In this document: positions 23,201-32,379 of the stretch, one piece after another | How the letters are laid out: each line of letters begins with the position of its first letter | Numbering within the stretch: position 1 is the stretch's first letter | Source: Antedon mediterranea | Lineage: Eukaryota; Echinodermata; Crinoidea; Comatulida; Antedonidae | Length of the DNA: 64,000 nt | Assembly: GCF_964355755.1 (NCBI RefSeq) | Contig: NC_092675.1 | Location: forward strand, 17,497,312-17,561,311 | Direction of reading: 5' to 3' | Notes under the pieces: generated by a model | Seen by the model: the letters and a program-made list of their open reading frames with translations, nothing else | Told to the model about the DNA's origin: nothing | Databases searched by the model: none | Made by a program: the position numbers and the translations under genes

Positions 23201-24204
23201 ATTTTCCAGCAAAATGTAATAAAATTAATTTATCGGTTAATTACGTAAACTTGTTGTTTTTGGCTCAAATTTTCGACTTAAAGTGAATAACTTTAATATT
23301 ACTTTGATATGGCCAATTTAAATCTAGAATATTTTGACCTTCATTTTTTGTGTTTCAAGGGACAATACATCTTTAACAATGTTGTTGGTCTGTACTGTAT
23401 AGTTTAGTTTATTTTATAGAGAGGTTAATTCCTTGATGTACTTGAAGTGCCTTCTCCTACAATAGAAACTTTCAGGAACAGTTTTATTTACAGGGCACCA
23501 TTAAATACATGTATGCTTCCCTAAATGCGGTGTCACTAAATTAGTTTAAGTCTGTTTAAACAAGTATTGGATACTGAAATAAAAATTGATATGTAGTGTA
23601 TAGTATATTTTTGTATAGTTAGAATAGATAGAATAGAATCAGTAATAATTTAAGAAGCACAAATGAAATGAAAATAACATCTCACTAGATCTAGAATATT
23701 GTTATCTAGAATAAGTGATTTTAAGATTGTCTATTGATGTTTACCACACTTGGTGGGTAATTGGTTATAACCACTTGTTATTGTCAGGATCTTTTTTCCC
23801 CAATTTTTTTTCTCTAAAACTTGGAAACAGGGGGTGAGTGTTCGCTGTGGATTAAGGGGGTTTCGCTTTAACCATAAACACACCCCAGGTAATTTTTAAG
23901 GGTGGGTACGAAACTACATTACCTTCTTGCCAACAGTTCAACATGTAAAAGGATATTTGAAGACCATTTTGTGAGCAACCTCCACCGATTGCCAATACTC
24001 ATCAGGAACAAACCAAGTCTGTACAAACAATGCATTCACAAACCGAAAAACAACCAACAGCAAGAGCAAACGATGCCATCCCAACTTCTCTAACATGATG
24101 GCGACAACTGTAAGACTAGAACTAGTAGGTTTCATACTCCATTTGTCATCAGGCTGTTGAGTTAGCAATGTTTCTGTTTGGTGCTGTTGTGGTCGTCTTG
24201 CCAT
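14221..24204 (-). CDS. PIGB: GPI mannosyltransferase 3 (PIGB), complete 11-exon gene
   Basis: Exons on the minus strand: 24,204-23,943; 22,206-22,085; 21,932-21,831; 21,696-21,569; 18,551-18,359; 18,136-17,925; 17,514-17,450; 17,304-17,094; 16,925-16,748; 14,671-14,633; 14,307-14,221. Summed length is 1,599 bases (532 aa; human about 554) and all junction phases agree. PIGB adds the third mannose to GPI precursors in the ER membrane. Evidence: VQTWFVPDEYWQSVEVAHK (the DE at 68-69 is the lumenal catalytic motif of this GT-C family), YGYLTWEWD, ATRTLANTMEMVLT, IIRPTVAI, LNFLKFN, GFYGVHPWYWYITQGFP, HKEFRF, YTGLVHQRG, LMPCHSTPYY, FPMRFLECQPDL, DEADIFYQNP and FHSHFPDGRVG, plus many membrane helices. 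Weak points: the exon 1 and exon 3 donors (AT/GTTGAA, TT/GTCGTA) are non-consensus but keep the frame and conserved residues. The start at 24,204 is chosen because upstream sequence is a dispersed repeat. Confidence 0.93.
14870..15430. repeat. Dispersed foldback-family repeat
   Basis: Segments such as TCATCATTCACCAAATG, CCATTATTTGTACCATTAC and the AATCTAAAGCTAATTTAAATGC-like stretch recur at 15,539-15,699, 16,460-16,650 and 57,080-57,720. No coding potential is seen. It occupies PIGB intron 9 (between the exons at 16,748 and 14,671). Confidence 0.6.
15539..15699. repeat. Long hairpin (foldback element core)
   Basis: Two arms of about 75 bases are near-perfect inverted copies, running from CAAATAATGAATG to AAGGTTATATCAAC and back, around a loop of about 15 bases (TCGGCTTTGCCTC). 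Related single-arm copies lie at 14,900-15,010, 16,490-16,640 and 57,090-57,150, so this is a repeat family rather than a unique structure. Confidence 0.75.
15848..15945 (+). repeat. Penelope-tail-like repeat with hammerhead-like core
   Basis: Inverted copy of bases 1-95. It contains CTGATGA, a GGGC-loop-GCCC stem, GAAAGC and a small AGC/GCT stem, in hammerhead order. An extra A sits after CTGATGA, and stem I does not pair, so self-cleavage is not expected. The repeat follows an (A)n(TA)n tract at 15,827-15,847. Confidence 0.55.
16200..16244 (+). ncRNA. Type I-like hammerhead ribozyme
   Basis: All three stems and the core fit. Stem I pairs 16,200-16,204 (CTGCA) with 16,240-16,244 (TGCAG). 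Core CTGACGA lies at 16,205-16,211. Stem II pairs GATCT (16,212-16,216) with AGATC (16,221-16,225) around AATA. GAA lies at 16,226-16,228. Stem III pairs ACAGT (16,229-16,233) with ACTGT (16,234-16,238). C17 is at 16,239, after which cleavage would occur. Stem III is a palindrome without a normal loop, as in ribozymes of Penelope-like elements and retrozymes, which often act as dimers. Further bases upstream (about 16,160-16,200) look like the rest of such a repeat. It sits in intron 9 of PIGB, opposite to the gene's strand. Cleavage is inferred, not shown. Confidence 0.85.
16325..16444. repeat. 24-bp tandem repeat, five copies
   Basis: Five consecutive units containing AAATGTAAGGCCTACC, the fourth with GGCC changed to GAAC. 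A small minisatellite inside PIGB intron 9. Confidence 0.85.
16460..16650. repeat. Decayed copy of the foldback family
   Basis: Shares ATGTTATATAAAACAAATAA, TTTGGTGAATGATGAA and a TTCACCTCATGGCATT arm with the hairpin at 15,539-15,699, but the arms are more diverged. It lies 100 bases from PIGB exon 9. Confidence 0.6.
18623..18761. repeat. Palindromic foldback element
   Basis: The arms TAAATATAAGATTTGACATC and its complement close the element, and the pairing continues inward through CTGAGG and ATAATATTATGTTC to a loop near CGAAGCGCTAGCTGAG. About 60 bases per arm. It lies only 70 bases upstream of PIGB exon 5, in intron 4. Confidence 0.75.
18784..19362. repeat. Short-TIR element with an internal tRNA-like segment
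   Basis: GTTATATTACATAGCC at 18,784-18,799 is matched by its reverse complement at 19,347-19,362. Between them lies 0.55 kb of non-coding sequence that includes the tRNA-like stretch at 19,041-19,118. It may be a MITE that captured or was entered by a SINE. Confidence 0.5.
19041..19118 (+). repeat. tRNA-like (SINE head) segment
   Basis: A box-like TGGCGCATAGGATGAAGAG and B box-like GAGTTCAAGTCCC are spaced about 40 bases apart, as in tRNA-derived pol III promoters. The tRNA cloverleaf is imperfect, so this looks like a SINE or tRNA relic and not a working tRNA gene. Confidence 0.45.
19520..20124. mobile_element. Non-autonomous piggyBac-like element
   Basis: It is flanked on both sides by TTAA (19,516-19,519 and 20,125-20,128). 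Terminal repeats are CACATTGACTGCCA on the left and TGGCAGTGAACGTG on the right, a near-perfect inverted pair. ACGTATAAATACG palindromes lie inside both ends. TTAA targets and CAC-TGCCA ends are characteristic of piggyBac-type elements. No transposase is encoded, and the small open frame inside is not recognised. It is in PIGB intron 4. Confidence 0.75.
20524..21048 (+). mobile_element. TTAA-flanked MITE, copy 1
   Basis: Ends read ATGTATTGTCCC and GGGACAATACAT, each next to TTAA. The interior matches the copies at 22,838-23,372 and 58,281-58,754, including AACCATGAGT, GATTGTTTACAACTC and GAGTAGCCAAACAAGC. Homopolymer runs near 20,920 and 21,000 have expanded. Located in PIGB intron 4. Confidence 0.8.
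21050..21245 (-). mobile_element. LINE reverse transcriptase C-terminal fragment
   Basis: Minus-strand frame gives LVLPHIQYGNLVWGNTYKS then LLKLQMRVVKCIT and EPLFKDVLSL. This is the thumb region that follows the YADD site in many LINE and retroposon reverse transcriptases. It is 5' and 3' truncated and directly abuts the MITE at 20,524-21,048. Confidence 0.7.
22838..23372 (-). mobile_element. TTAA-flanked MITE, copy 2 (inverted)
   Basis: It has TTAA on both sides (22,834-22,837 and 23,373-23,376) and AGATGTATTGTCCC ends. The interior is the reverse complement of copy 1. It lies in PIGB intron 1. This copy has the cleanest terminal repeats of the three. Confidence 0.85.
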
Positions 24205-24207
24205 ACT

Positions 24208-24300
24208 AAAGCAAAGAATATATATCACAAGAATGAGTAATCTGCGGTTTCCCCTGTAACAGTAATATTGTTCATGCGGTAGGGCGCCTCCATAAGTATA
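24208..24300. repeat. Dispersed repeat immediately upstream of the PIGB start
   Basis: AAAGAATATATATCA, AGAATGAGTAATCTGCGG and CCCTGTAACAG match 57,139-57,230 with few changes. At 57,144-57,268 the repeat is bounded by inverted ends (ATATATCAGAAGAATGA and complement). Thus the sequence just 5' of the PIGB start codon, and possibly its 5' UTR or promoter, is repeat derived. Confidence 0.65.
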
Positions 24301-24654
24301 CAACTTTTGTGACGGTCACACTAATCTAAGCCTGGACCACCAGTAGTGCTTCCATGATAAAAAATGTTATCAACTACATGTTAACATCATATTAAATATT
24401 AAATGCTAGTTGGATATTTAATTGTTTGTTTTATGCAATTTATTTAGTAAAACTGCCGAATAGACAGTTCATGTGAACTACCGGTCGTTGGCCTTCCTTT
24501 GTGAACTAATTTAGCATGGTATAGTAAATAATTTTCTGTAGAAGAGAAATTTTTTTTTTAAATATCAATCCGCGCGTGATGCATGTTGGGATTTATAGAA
24601 GGCCGCTAACATTATTAGAATTGACATAATTTTCACAAATTTTATAGGTTCATA

Positions 24655-24933
24655 TGGTTTTTTTGTGTGACCTTAAATTAGGTCCAAAAAAAATCCCAAA
24701 AATGTAGGTCTAGTGTTTTAATATACCTGAAGATAAATATTAATGTACGTGATGCAACTACAAGATCTTAAACAGAACTGCAAAAATAAATGGATGGAGA
24801 TATCCCCTTATGCCGATGTCCCATTCCCATGTGAGGTAGCTGAACGTTTAGGAAATAACCAACATAAAATGTAGTGTGTGACCTTAAATTAGGTAAAAAA
24901 AATGTAGGTCTCTAGTGTTTTAATATAGATGTT
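24655..24933. repeat. Direct repeats flanking the PIGB exon copy
   Basis: GTGTGACCTTAAATTAGGT followed by an A-run and ATGTAGGTCT...AGTGTTTTAATATA occurs at about 24,664-24,725 and again at about 24,880-24,933. The exon-2 copy lies exactly between them. Confidence 0.7.
24754..24858 (-). pseudogene. Partial duplicate of PIGB exon 2 with its splice acceptor
   Basis: It matches 22,111-22,225 with one substitution and one 10-base deletion. The match covers most of exon 2 plus about 19 bases of upstream intron, so it is a DNA-level copy and not retroposed. The deleted bases encode part of the conserved Tyr-Gly before YLTWEW in the real exon, showing that the copy, not the gene, lost them. It sits about 0.55 kb upstream of the PIGB start, in the same orientation. 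Confidence 0.88.
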
Positions 24934-27900
24934 TTCATACTGTTTTTGGATTTTTTTAATTGGTTTTATTAAATTAATAGCATTTATTTGAGTTTTTGCG
25001 TGACTTTATGACTAAATAACACTGATAGTAGGGTACCGTAGGCCTCCCCACGGATATTTTTTTCTTGATATATCTTACCAATAATGAACTCATATATCAC
25101 AAACATTATATAATTATGGCCTAGAAGCCACTATATTATTTCATATAAATTATGGTGAATGCACAAAACTTCGGAGCCTTACAAGCATAATAAGGTTATC
25201 TATATATAAATTTACGTAAGGGCAAAATTCGGTAAATCGCGCCTTATTTCTAGAATGTTTACTCGATGGTATATAAAGTTGGTTCGTACTTTCGGTACTG
25301 ATTTTAACCACCTGATGTAACCCTGTTTACTAATTAAATTGAGTTCGATAATTAGTTATTGACGATTAAAACGAATTTAGGTTCAACGATTTGCCCCAAA
25401 TAGGGGTATTTTTCGATCGTGGTATACACTGTCTAATGGATGTCCGGCTTGAAAAATACCCGCAGACAATAATACGAGGATGCTTCGCATTTTCCTATCT
25501 CCTCCTACGATAATTGTTTTTAATGGCTGAAAACCGGTTGAACAGCTCGAGTACAGCATCATAATGTTGAAGACAGGCCGATTTTCTTAAAAAAATACTA
25601 TTTTGATAGATTTAATATACGTTTATACAAATGTATTGATTTGCGATGAATGGAACATTCCAATCTCTGTTCCTCAAGTGTTTATTCCCTCAGGCGTCGT
25701 AAAGGCAAGTGCTGTATACTCATAACAGAAATTCGATCCATTTTTTTTTTCAATCTGTGCAGTGGTTAGATATACATTTTTTTAAACGGATAATGAGCTA
25801 GAGTTTTCACTCGCCGTATATTATGTACAAATCTTTATTATTGCAATTAAACCACCCACATCATCACCCTTCTCTCACTGGCATGAGTAGCGTTGTAAAA
25901 CCAGTAGAGGATAGGCCTACGGTACATCACATGCCCTAACGCAGAACAACTTTGGTGGGTAGGGTAGGAACCAACTTAAGTATGAATTGGCTCTAAGAAA
26001 AAATTGAAAACCATTAGGCCTACTTATTAAGTTGAGTTAGATAATTTAATATTTATTGACGATTACATCGAATTTATGATTTTTCCCGAATAGAGGTGGT
26101 TTTCACAAATTGTTTTACATTATATAAACATATACACGTCGTAGTGATGTATCGTTACATGTACTGTACTATTTCAATCGACTTGGACGGTGATAGTTTC
26201 AACAAAGTATTACATCGCAATGTTTTACTGTGTTTAGTGGTATATTATTTGTAAAACATGAAAACAATTAATATTTCGTTACTAAATAGATAAAGAATAT
26301 ATTTAATTTTTCCTCTTTGCACCCATCCTCTTCACATACAAAACACAAATTAAGTTTGTTTAAATTTGACTTAAACAATTGGTCTCATTTTGTGACAAGT
26401 TTCTCTTTCGGAATTAATTCCCAGGGTGCTAATTTTAGTTGAGTACATAAATCACATTGTCTATTTATTCGTTCCTGTAAACGACATGTATTTGTCCTGC
26501 GATACGTACATTTGAAATCGCCAGTTTTTTAACGCTGAAATTATTATGTATTTGAGAACCATCTGTGGGCACGACCTAGATGGTACGCGAGCGAAGCGAG
26601 CGTACCATCTAGTTCAATGCAATTTATAGATAACATTAACAATAATTGTTTTGTTTTTTTTCCAATAAAAAAAATTTTGTAGCCCTAAATTCGTATTAAA
26701 TCTTAATTTTACAGTCATGACTCATATTATTGTACAGTTGTATCGTGCGAGGCGCCCTTGAAATATTGTCATTGATCGAATAGAGGAAGTGTGATATCTT
26801 CCTATGTAGTAGATTAGTAAACTAGTAGATACACTATCTTTGATATCTATTAAATCAAGTCTTCTTCAGTCTGTATACATCCACCCTTATGAGGGCGGGC
26901 ATCCAGGCTCTATATTACAAATTCTAATGCAAAAATCGCCGATTACTTATTATAGTAGGGCGGCCAATGTGAGCTTTTTCATCATGGGGGGCATTTTCTG
27001 TTAATAGCAGGCAACCATGTGGAATATATCCCTTATGGGATGACAAAAAAGATAGGGGTGGATGCCACTCTCAAATTTTAGGTCAAAGGTCATTTTCAAT
27101 GTTATAAGGTCAAATATGGTAAAATATGGTAAAATAGAGGTTTAAGCTGTTTTCAACAACGTATAAGCTAATTAAAAGAAATGTAACCATTATTGGATCA
27201 TTATTGACATTGCTGTAGATGGTCAAGTTCATTAATTTTTCAACTTACAAGTTTAAAGGTCATTTTCAAGGTCATAAGGTCAAATAGAGCACAGTCCTGT
27301 TAATTATCGGTATTAATAATTGAAATAAATATAATTTTCATGATAGCCTGTGGCTGATGGTTATAGTGTGGTGTCAAAAAGACCAGAATTATACTGGGAA
27401 GATTTTAAACTTTTTGAGTCACTCCTGGAAGGTGTTCAAGGGATGGAGAGGATGAGTTCTAGAGTATCAAAATAACCGAAATTGGAGGCCTACTAGAATG
27501 TCTTAAATTTCATTTAAAAACGGTCACAGAGGGTTTGTAGGTTGGGAGTAATGGGCAGCATGGGCACATGCCAATATCCGAAATTTTTCTGGGATGGAAG
27601 GAGGTGAACGCTCTGAGGTGGGAATTTCTTCCAGCACTGATATAATGCCTACTGGTCATCTGGGTAACGGCAAACGATTGAATCACAACCACATGCATGC
27701 TTTCGGTAACAACTTCTTCTGGCTCTTTAGTTTACATACACATGTAACAAGTTCCAAACTGAAAACTGGGTTAGGGGCTTCCAAACGACCCGATTCATTT
27801 AGGCCACATACTGATCTCTGCCTGATAGTTGGCTCGTATGTTTAGGTTCTGTCTGTCTGTATTCACCATAAGTGAGTTTTTTAAATTTTAAATGTTTCCC

Positions 27901-28559
27901 TATGTGGAAATACAGTACTTAAGATTAGTACATTGGGACTATCCTTTCAATCGTGTTACTGCTTTTATCCAATGTAATGATCAAATACAACGAAATATCT
28001 AGGTAACTTGCATAAATACTTGCATAGTCACCAAATGTTTTACAGCCATGTTTACTGAATCCTATAGTGCATGACCATCATGTTTTTAAGTTTTCTTCTG
28101 GAACATCTGTGGGTATTTCAACGCCATCCATCAACATATGTGAAGTCATATTTGGTTAAAGATATTAAAATTGGGCTATGATCATACTTCAATGGTTGAT
28201 CAGCAGATTTTCTTTCTTTTTTTTGTTTTTATATACTTTATAGAAACAGTTGCCTATAGAAATCCGCAAAGGTTTAGAGCGATGCTTTCTTAGTGGCTCC
28301 TCAAGTTTTAAGTTCTATTGTTTTTTTTCTTTTAATAAGTTGTTACTTTAAATATAAGATCTTCCTTATCATCTGTCAGGTCGAAAGTGTATTATGTGTG
28401 ATTCGTGATCATGTCACGCAGAACCTATCAATGAATTACAGCGTTTCATGTTATACCAATGATTCTATTTTGAATCTATCAATCATCCACTCAGTATTTA
28501 GAACATTTGGTTAGTTTAGATAGGTAAACTTGTTTACCCTTTTAACCTCATTTCTACAA

Positions 28560-29094
28560 CGAATCCAATCGGTTTTTAAATGTGTTGATGATTTCAGAAA
28601 TGACGACTTCGGTTGGCAAACTATTCAATATATAATTACTAATTGTGAAAAAGTGGATCTCCTATCAGTCCTTTGTAAAATTTAGGAAAAGTCTAAGCTG
28701 ATGTCCTCGTGTATTTCTGCTTAGATTGCATCTCATTTAAAGGAAACCTTTTGAAAATTGTCAATCAAGTCACCACGAATACGTCTGTCATACAGTGTTG
28801 TTAGGCCAAAAAACGATCTTCATATGAATAAGAATTGATAGCTGGAATTTGATTTGTCGCATGACGTTGTCCTCTTACAATCCGTTTATGTCTTTTTTGG
28901 AGATATGGATTCCATACCTGGACACAGTACGCAATGTAATGTTTGTAAATAGCGTTAAAACAGTCTTTATCCATGTGTATAAAAGACCTCTTAATTTTTA
29001 TATCTGTTATCACCGTCAGCCACGATAGCATAGATGTGAAGGCCCCAAGAAGGAGAACCCATTTACCACTCCTTCCAACCTTGATAAAGTCCAA
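28560..29094 (-). mobile_element. LINE reverse transcriptase C-terminal fragment
   Basis: The minus strand reads YCVQVWNPYLQK, KRIVRGQRHATNQIPA and YEDRFLA, then GLTTLYDRRIRGDLIDNF after a frame change. This is the conserved post-YADD region of Jockey/CR1-like reverse transcriptases. Both ends are truncated. Confidence 0.75.
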
Positions 29095-29369
29095 TAGTTA
29101 GGGTTTTTGAAAACAAAGACTTGATACCCACGTTTCTCTTTCGAGATTTCTTGAAACACCAAACTTCAACAAAAACTTGTATCATTGAAAGAATGAAAAA
29201 AATGTTTAAATAATTACATTATAGGGGGTCTCTGACCCAAACAAAAACATCTTGACATTAGGTCATATAGGGGGTCTCTGTTTTCGAAATTTTTCTTAAA
29301 CAAATTTCTAAATAAATCATGAATAATACCACAAAACTTGCGAGTTAGGATGACTATAACGAGGCATTT

Positions 29370-30125
29370 AATAAAAAGGCAAATTGCCTTAAAATGCAAA
29401 TGTGACATGTTTCGAGAAACTATTCTCATCATCAGAACAGTAAACAACGCCTAGAGTGCTTATATACCAATAGGACATATTGTATGTAAATAAGTAAGTA
29501 ATTAGCATAATAAAACAAGGAATGTAGGTAACAACCAATCATATGGCAAGTGTGACGCCTAAGTTATAGATTTGTTTCAAAGAAGGTTTACTCCACGAGA
29601 TGTGGAGGGCTTCCTTGACCTTAAGTTTAAAAGCGGAATCTGCAGAATCCAGAACGGTGAAGCAACCCGCATTAGCGAGGGCCTTACACCGTTCTGAATC
29701 CTGCAGATGTTGAAAAATGTGAGAAGCCTTGTCCCTGAAATGTTCACGCACCCGCATTGATAACCGTCTATTGGTTTCACCAATATACATGGAATTACAT
29801 CCCATACATTTAAATTTATATACAACACAAGAGCGGAACACATCAGAGACAGGGTCCTTAAGACTAAACAAGTTTGAAATTTTGAATGATTTGAAAGCTA
29901 ATTTAATATTAATACCTTTGCAATATTTACGTGTAATTTTGTCGATTCTTTGTTGTGCGCATTTGGCAAACTGTAAGTTTTATTATGCTAATTACTTACT
30001 TATTTACATACAATATGTCCTATTGGTATTATAAGCACTCTAGGCGTTGTTTACTGTTCTGATGATGAGAATAGTTTCTCGAAACATGTCACATTTACAT
30101 TTTAAGGCAATTTGCCTTTTTATTA
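29370..30125 (-). mobile_element. 5'-truncated Penelope-like element between inverted terminal repeats
   Basis: A GIY-YIG coding segment (about 29,985-29,539, minus) is bracketed by inverted copies of a roughly 140-base repeat at 29,370-29,518 and 29,983-30,122. Inverted or tandem pseudo-LTRs around a truncated 3' end are typical of Penelope-like elements. Each repeat carries CTGATGA, a GAGAA/TTCTC stem, GAAAC and an ACATGT palindrome followed by C, i.e. a hammerhead-like core with one extra base after CTGATGA. The reverse transcriptase part is missing. Confidence 0.85.
29539..29985 (-). pseudogene. Penelope-like GIY-YIG endonuclease domain
   Basis: From 29,985 the frame reads QFAKCAQQRIDKITRKY and LAFKSFKISNLFSLKDPV. 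The endonuclease follows: VVYKFKCMGCNSMYIGETNR (with the CxxC-YIGET signature), RVREHF, SHIFQHL and FTVLDSADSAFKLKVKEALH. A terminal WSKPSLKQ block precedes the stop at 29,539. This domain nicks target DNA in Penelope-like elements. The segment is uninterrupted but lacks the upstream reverse transcriptase, so it is a truncated insertion. Confidence 0.85.
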
Positions 30126-30126
30126 A

Positions 30127-30224
30127 AATTTCTAAATATTATTACATTATTATAGGTAATATTAATAATTTTTCTAAAAACAAATTTCTAAATATTATTA
30201 CATTATTATAGGTAATATTAATAA
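30127..30224. repeat. 43-bp direct duplication
   Basis: AATTTCTAAATATTATTACA and the following 23 bases occur at 30,127-30,169 and identically at 30,182-30,224, at the edge of the Penelope-like insertion. Confidence 0.75.
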
Positions 30225-31263
30225 TATTATAGTAAAAGACCAATCTTTTGGCACATATGGCGTTTCATACATATTACACTTGACCTATTTTTTTCCCGAC
30301 AAAAATAAAACGATGACTGGTGGAAAACATAAAAAAGACAAATTTACAACAGACTGGGAAAAGCCTATTAAAAAACTGTGTGTACTTTACAGAAATATGT
30401 GAAAACAACATTTTGAGAAAATGACACTTTTATATTTAATTTCCAATGTTTTTATGTGTAAAATAAAATGTTTATCTCATAATTACTATAATATGAAGCA
30501 TCAGTTGATCTTTAAATATAATTTAATTTTTTGGAATATATCTGATGATGTAGATGATTTTCCATGAATAAAAAAAAATCCTATATTCTGACCTTGTTTG
30601 ACCACATAAACTGACCTTAAAACCCAAAACTGAAGATGGCATCCACCCCTATCGTTTTTGCCACCCTACCAGGGAGTTGTTATTAGACAACAACTCCCTG
30701 ACCCTACAAAGGATACATTCAACATGGTTGCCTGCTATTAACAAAAAATTCCCCCCAAACTTTTTATAGAGGACTTTTTTTGTGTATTTGGCCTCTCTAC
30801 TATTACGTGATATTCTTTGACCATCCATGTATGGCAATGTAAGAGATACCTACTAGCTGGTAGGCCTATTATAGGCATGATTTATATTACTTACATTACT
30901 GTAGTTTACAGCCTTACTATTACTACAAAGTTACTAACATACAGTATAATCAAAGCGCCGAAGAACCTAGGCCTAGCCTAGTAGGCTAGACCTATTATTA
31001 GTAATAGTATACTGTATAGGCCTAGGCTAGGCCTAGGCCTAGGCCTATACATTTAAAGAGACGAATCTCCTCTCGGTCCATTTTGCGTTCAAAACACTGT
31101 CGTATCGGGCCAAAATCGGTCCGATTTTATTTGGACCATATCAACTCGAAAACTCGGTCAACACTCATTATTCTACAGCCAAAATTACCCCAGAAAAAAT
31201 AGGTGAAGTAAATTCTGCAAAAATTGAGACATATACCTCAAATACGACTGGAATTCCTAATGT

Positions 31264-31671
31264 CAAAGAACTTATAACACAAGAATCTCCTGTTCTTCAA
31301 TTTGCATTCAAAACACAGTATCGGAAGTACAGGGTTAAAAGGTCAAACTGGGCGACGCCATTTCACAGCATGGAGCAGCGCCCCCTCCAAACTAGGAAGT
31401 CAATTACTCTACCCCTCTAGAGTATTAGCAGATCCCCTCTATGATTTTGACTTTCTAATTTGATGCGGGCGCCCTACTCCTCAGTCAATTACTCTATCCC
31501 CCTAGAGCATTAGCAGATCCCCTCTATGATTTTGACTTTCTAATTTGATGCGGGCGCCCTACTCCATGGCTCACAATGGCGCCACCCATAGCTCTATTCT
31601 ATCCCACAATGCCTTTCGAAATTGTTACGCGCTTCGGACGAACAGGAGATTCTTGTGTTATAAGTTCTTTG
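31264..31671. mobile_element. hAT-like MITE with 7-bp target duplication
   Basis: Terminal inverted repeats of about 32 bases start CAAAGAACTTATAACACAAG. They are flanked by CTAATGT on both sides (31,257-31,263 and 31,672-31,678). Inside, a roughly 80-base block containing CTCTAGAGTATTAGCAGATC is duplicated in tandem. Ends of the CA..TG type resemble hAT elements, though hAT duplications are usually 8 bases. Non-coding. Confidence 0.8.
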
Positions 31672-31989
31672 CTAATGTTTATATTTTTATAAATCCAAAG
31701 GCAAATTTGTTAGAGCGCCCTCAATGGCTAAGAGCAAAAAAAGCGGGGAAGAAGCACATCATGGTTTTTTTTTTTTAATTACAGCAGTAGGTACGGGTAT
31801 AGCCTAGTCTATATTATTATTATTATTACACAATACTGTATTACAAAGTAAGTTTGCCAGAGGGTCAGAAAATCGCTGCAATGTGGTTGGCCAAATATTT
31901 TATGCTGTAAAACTTTTAAAAATTTATATTTTGTGCATATGTACGGAAGCCCGTTCGGGCCACAAGTTATTACTATATTTTAAAAGCTG

Positions 31990-32253
31990 TTATCTGGCGG
32001 CCGCCACTTAATTATCTGGCGGCCGCCACTTAATTATCTGGCGGCCGCCACTTAATTATCTGGCGGCCGCCACTTAATTATCTGGCGGCCGCCACTTAAT
32101 TATCTGGCGGCCGCCACTTAATTATCTGGCGGCCGCCACTTAATTATCTGGCGGCCGCCACTTAATTATCTGGCGGCCGCCACTTAATTATCTGCTGGCC
32201 GCCACTTAATTATCTGGCGGCCGCCACTTAATTATCTGGCGGCCGCCACTTAA
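31990..32253 (+). repeat. Left arm array: 12 x 22 bp with NotI palindrome
   Basis: Twelve head-to-tail units of exactly 22 bases; only the unit at 32,188 differs (GGCGG changed to GCTGG). Each unit keeps two CpG sites within GGCGGCCGCC despite the AT-rich surroundings, so little CpG decay has occurred. Confidence 0.95.
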
Positions 32254-32379
32254 TAATTAGTACATGTCCCATCACGTGACATGTACGTGCATTGGATCAG
32301 AGGCGATGTTGCATGCAATAAAATATGGAACGCCAGTAATCTCTTCACATGCGGTGACGTCATGCTCTCAAACTATTTC

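Larger units (their letters stand above)
24360..26900. other. Intergenic, mostly unrecognised
   Basis: It contains the PIGB exon-2 copy listed separately and two diverged copies of a block with TTATTGACGATTA (about 25,330-25,420 and 26,025-26,110). No gene, RNA gene or long inverted repeat is evident. Confidence 0.45.
26948..30812. repeat. Pair of inverted repeats about 3.9 kb apart (possible composite element)
   Basis: TTAATAGCAGGCAACCATGT and GATAGGGGTGGATGCCA at about 26,998-27,075 recur inverted at about 30,637-30,745. Weaker pairing extends to AATAGTAG..GGCCAA at the outer edges. The interval holds a LINE fragment and a Penelope-like fragment. It may be a large terminal-inverted-repeat element filled by later insertions; no transposase is visible. 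Confidence 0.5.

Noticed and set aside
27594-27845. 83-codon plus-strand open frame
   Set aside because: No domain, no splice partners, and it lies within repeat-rich intergenic sequence.
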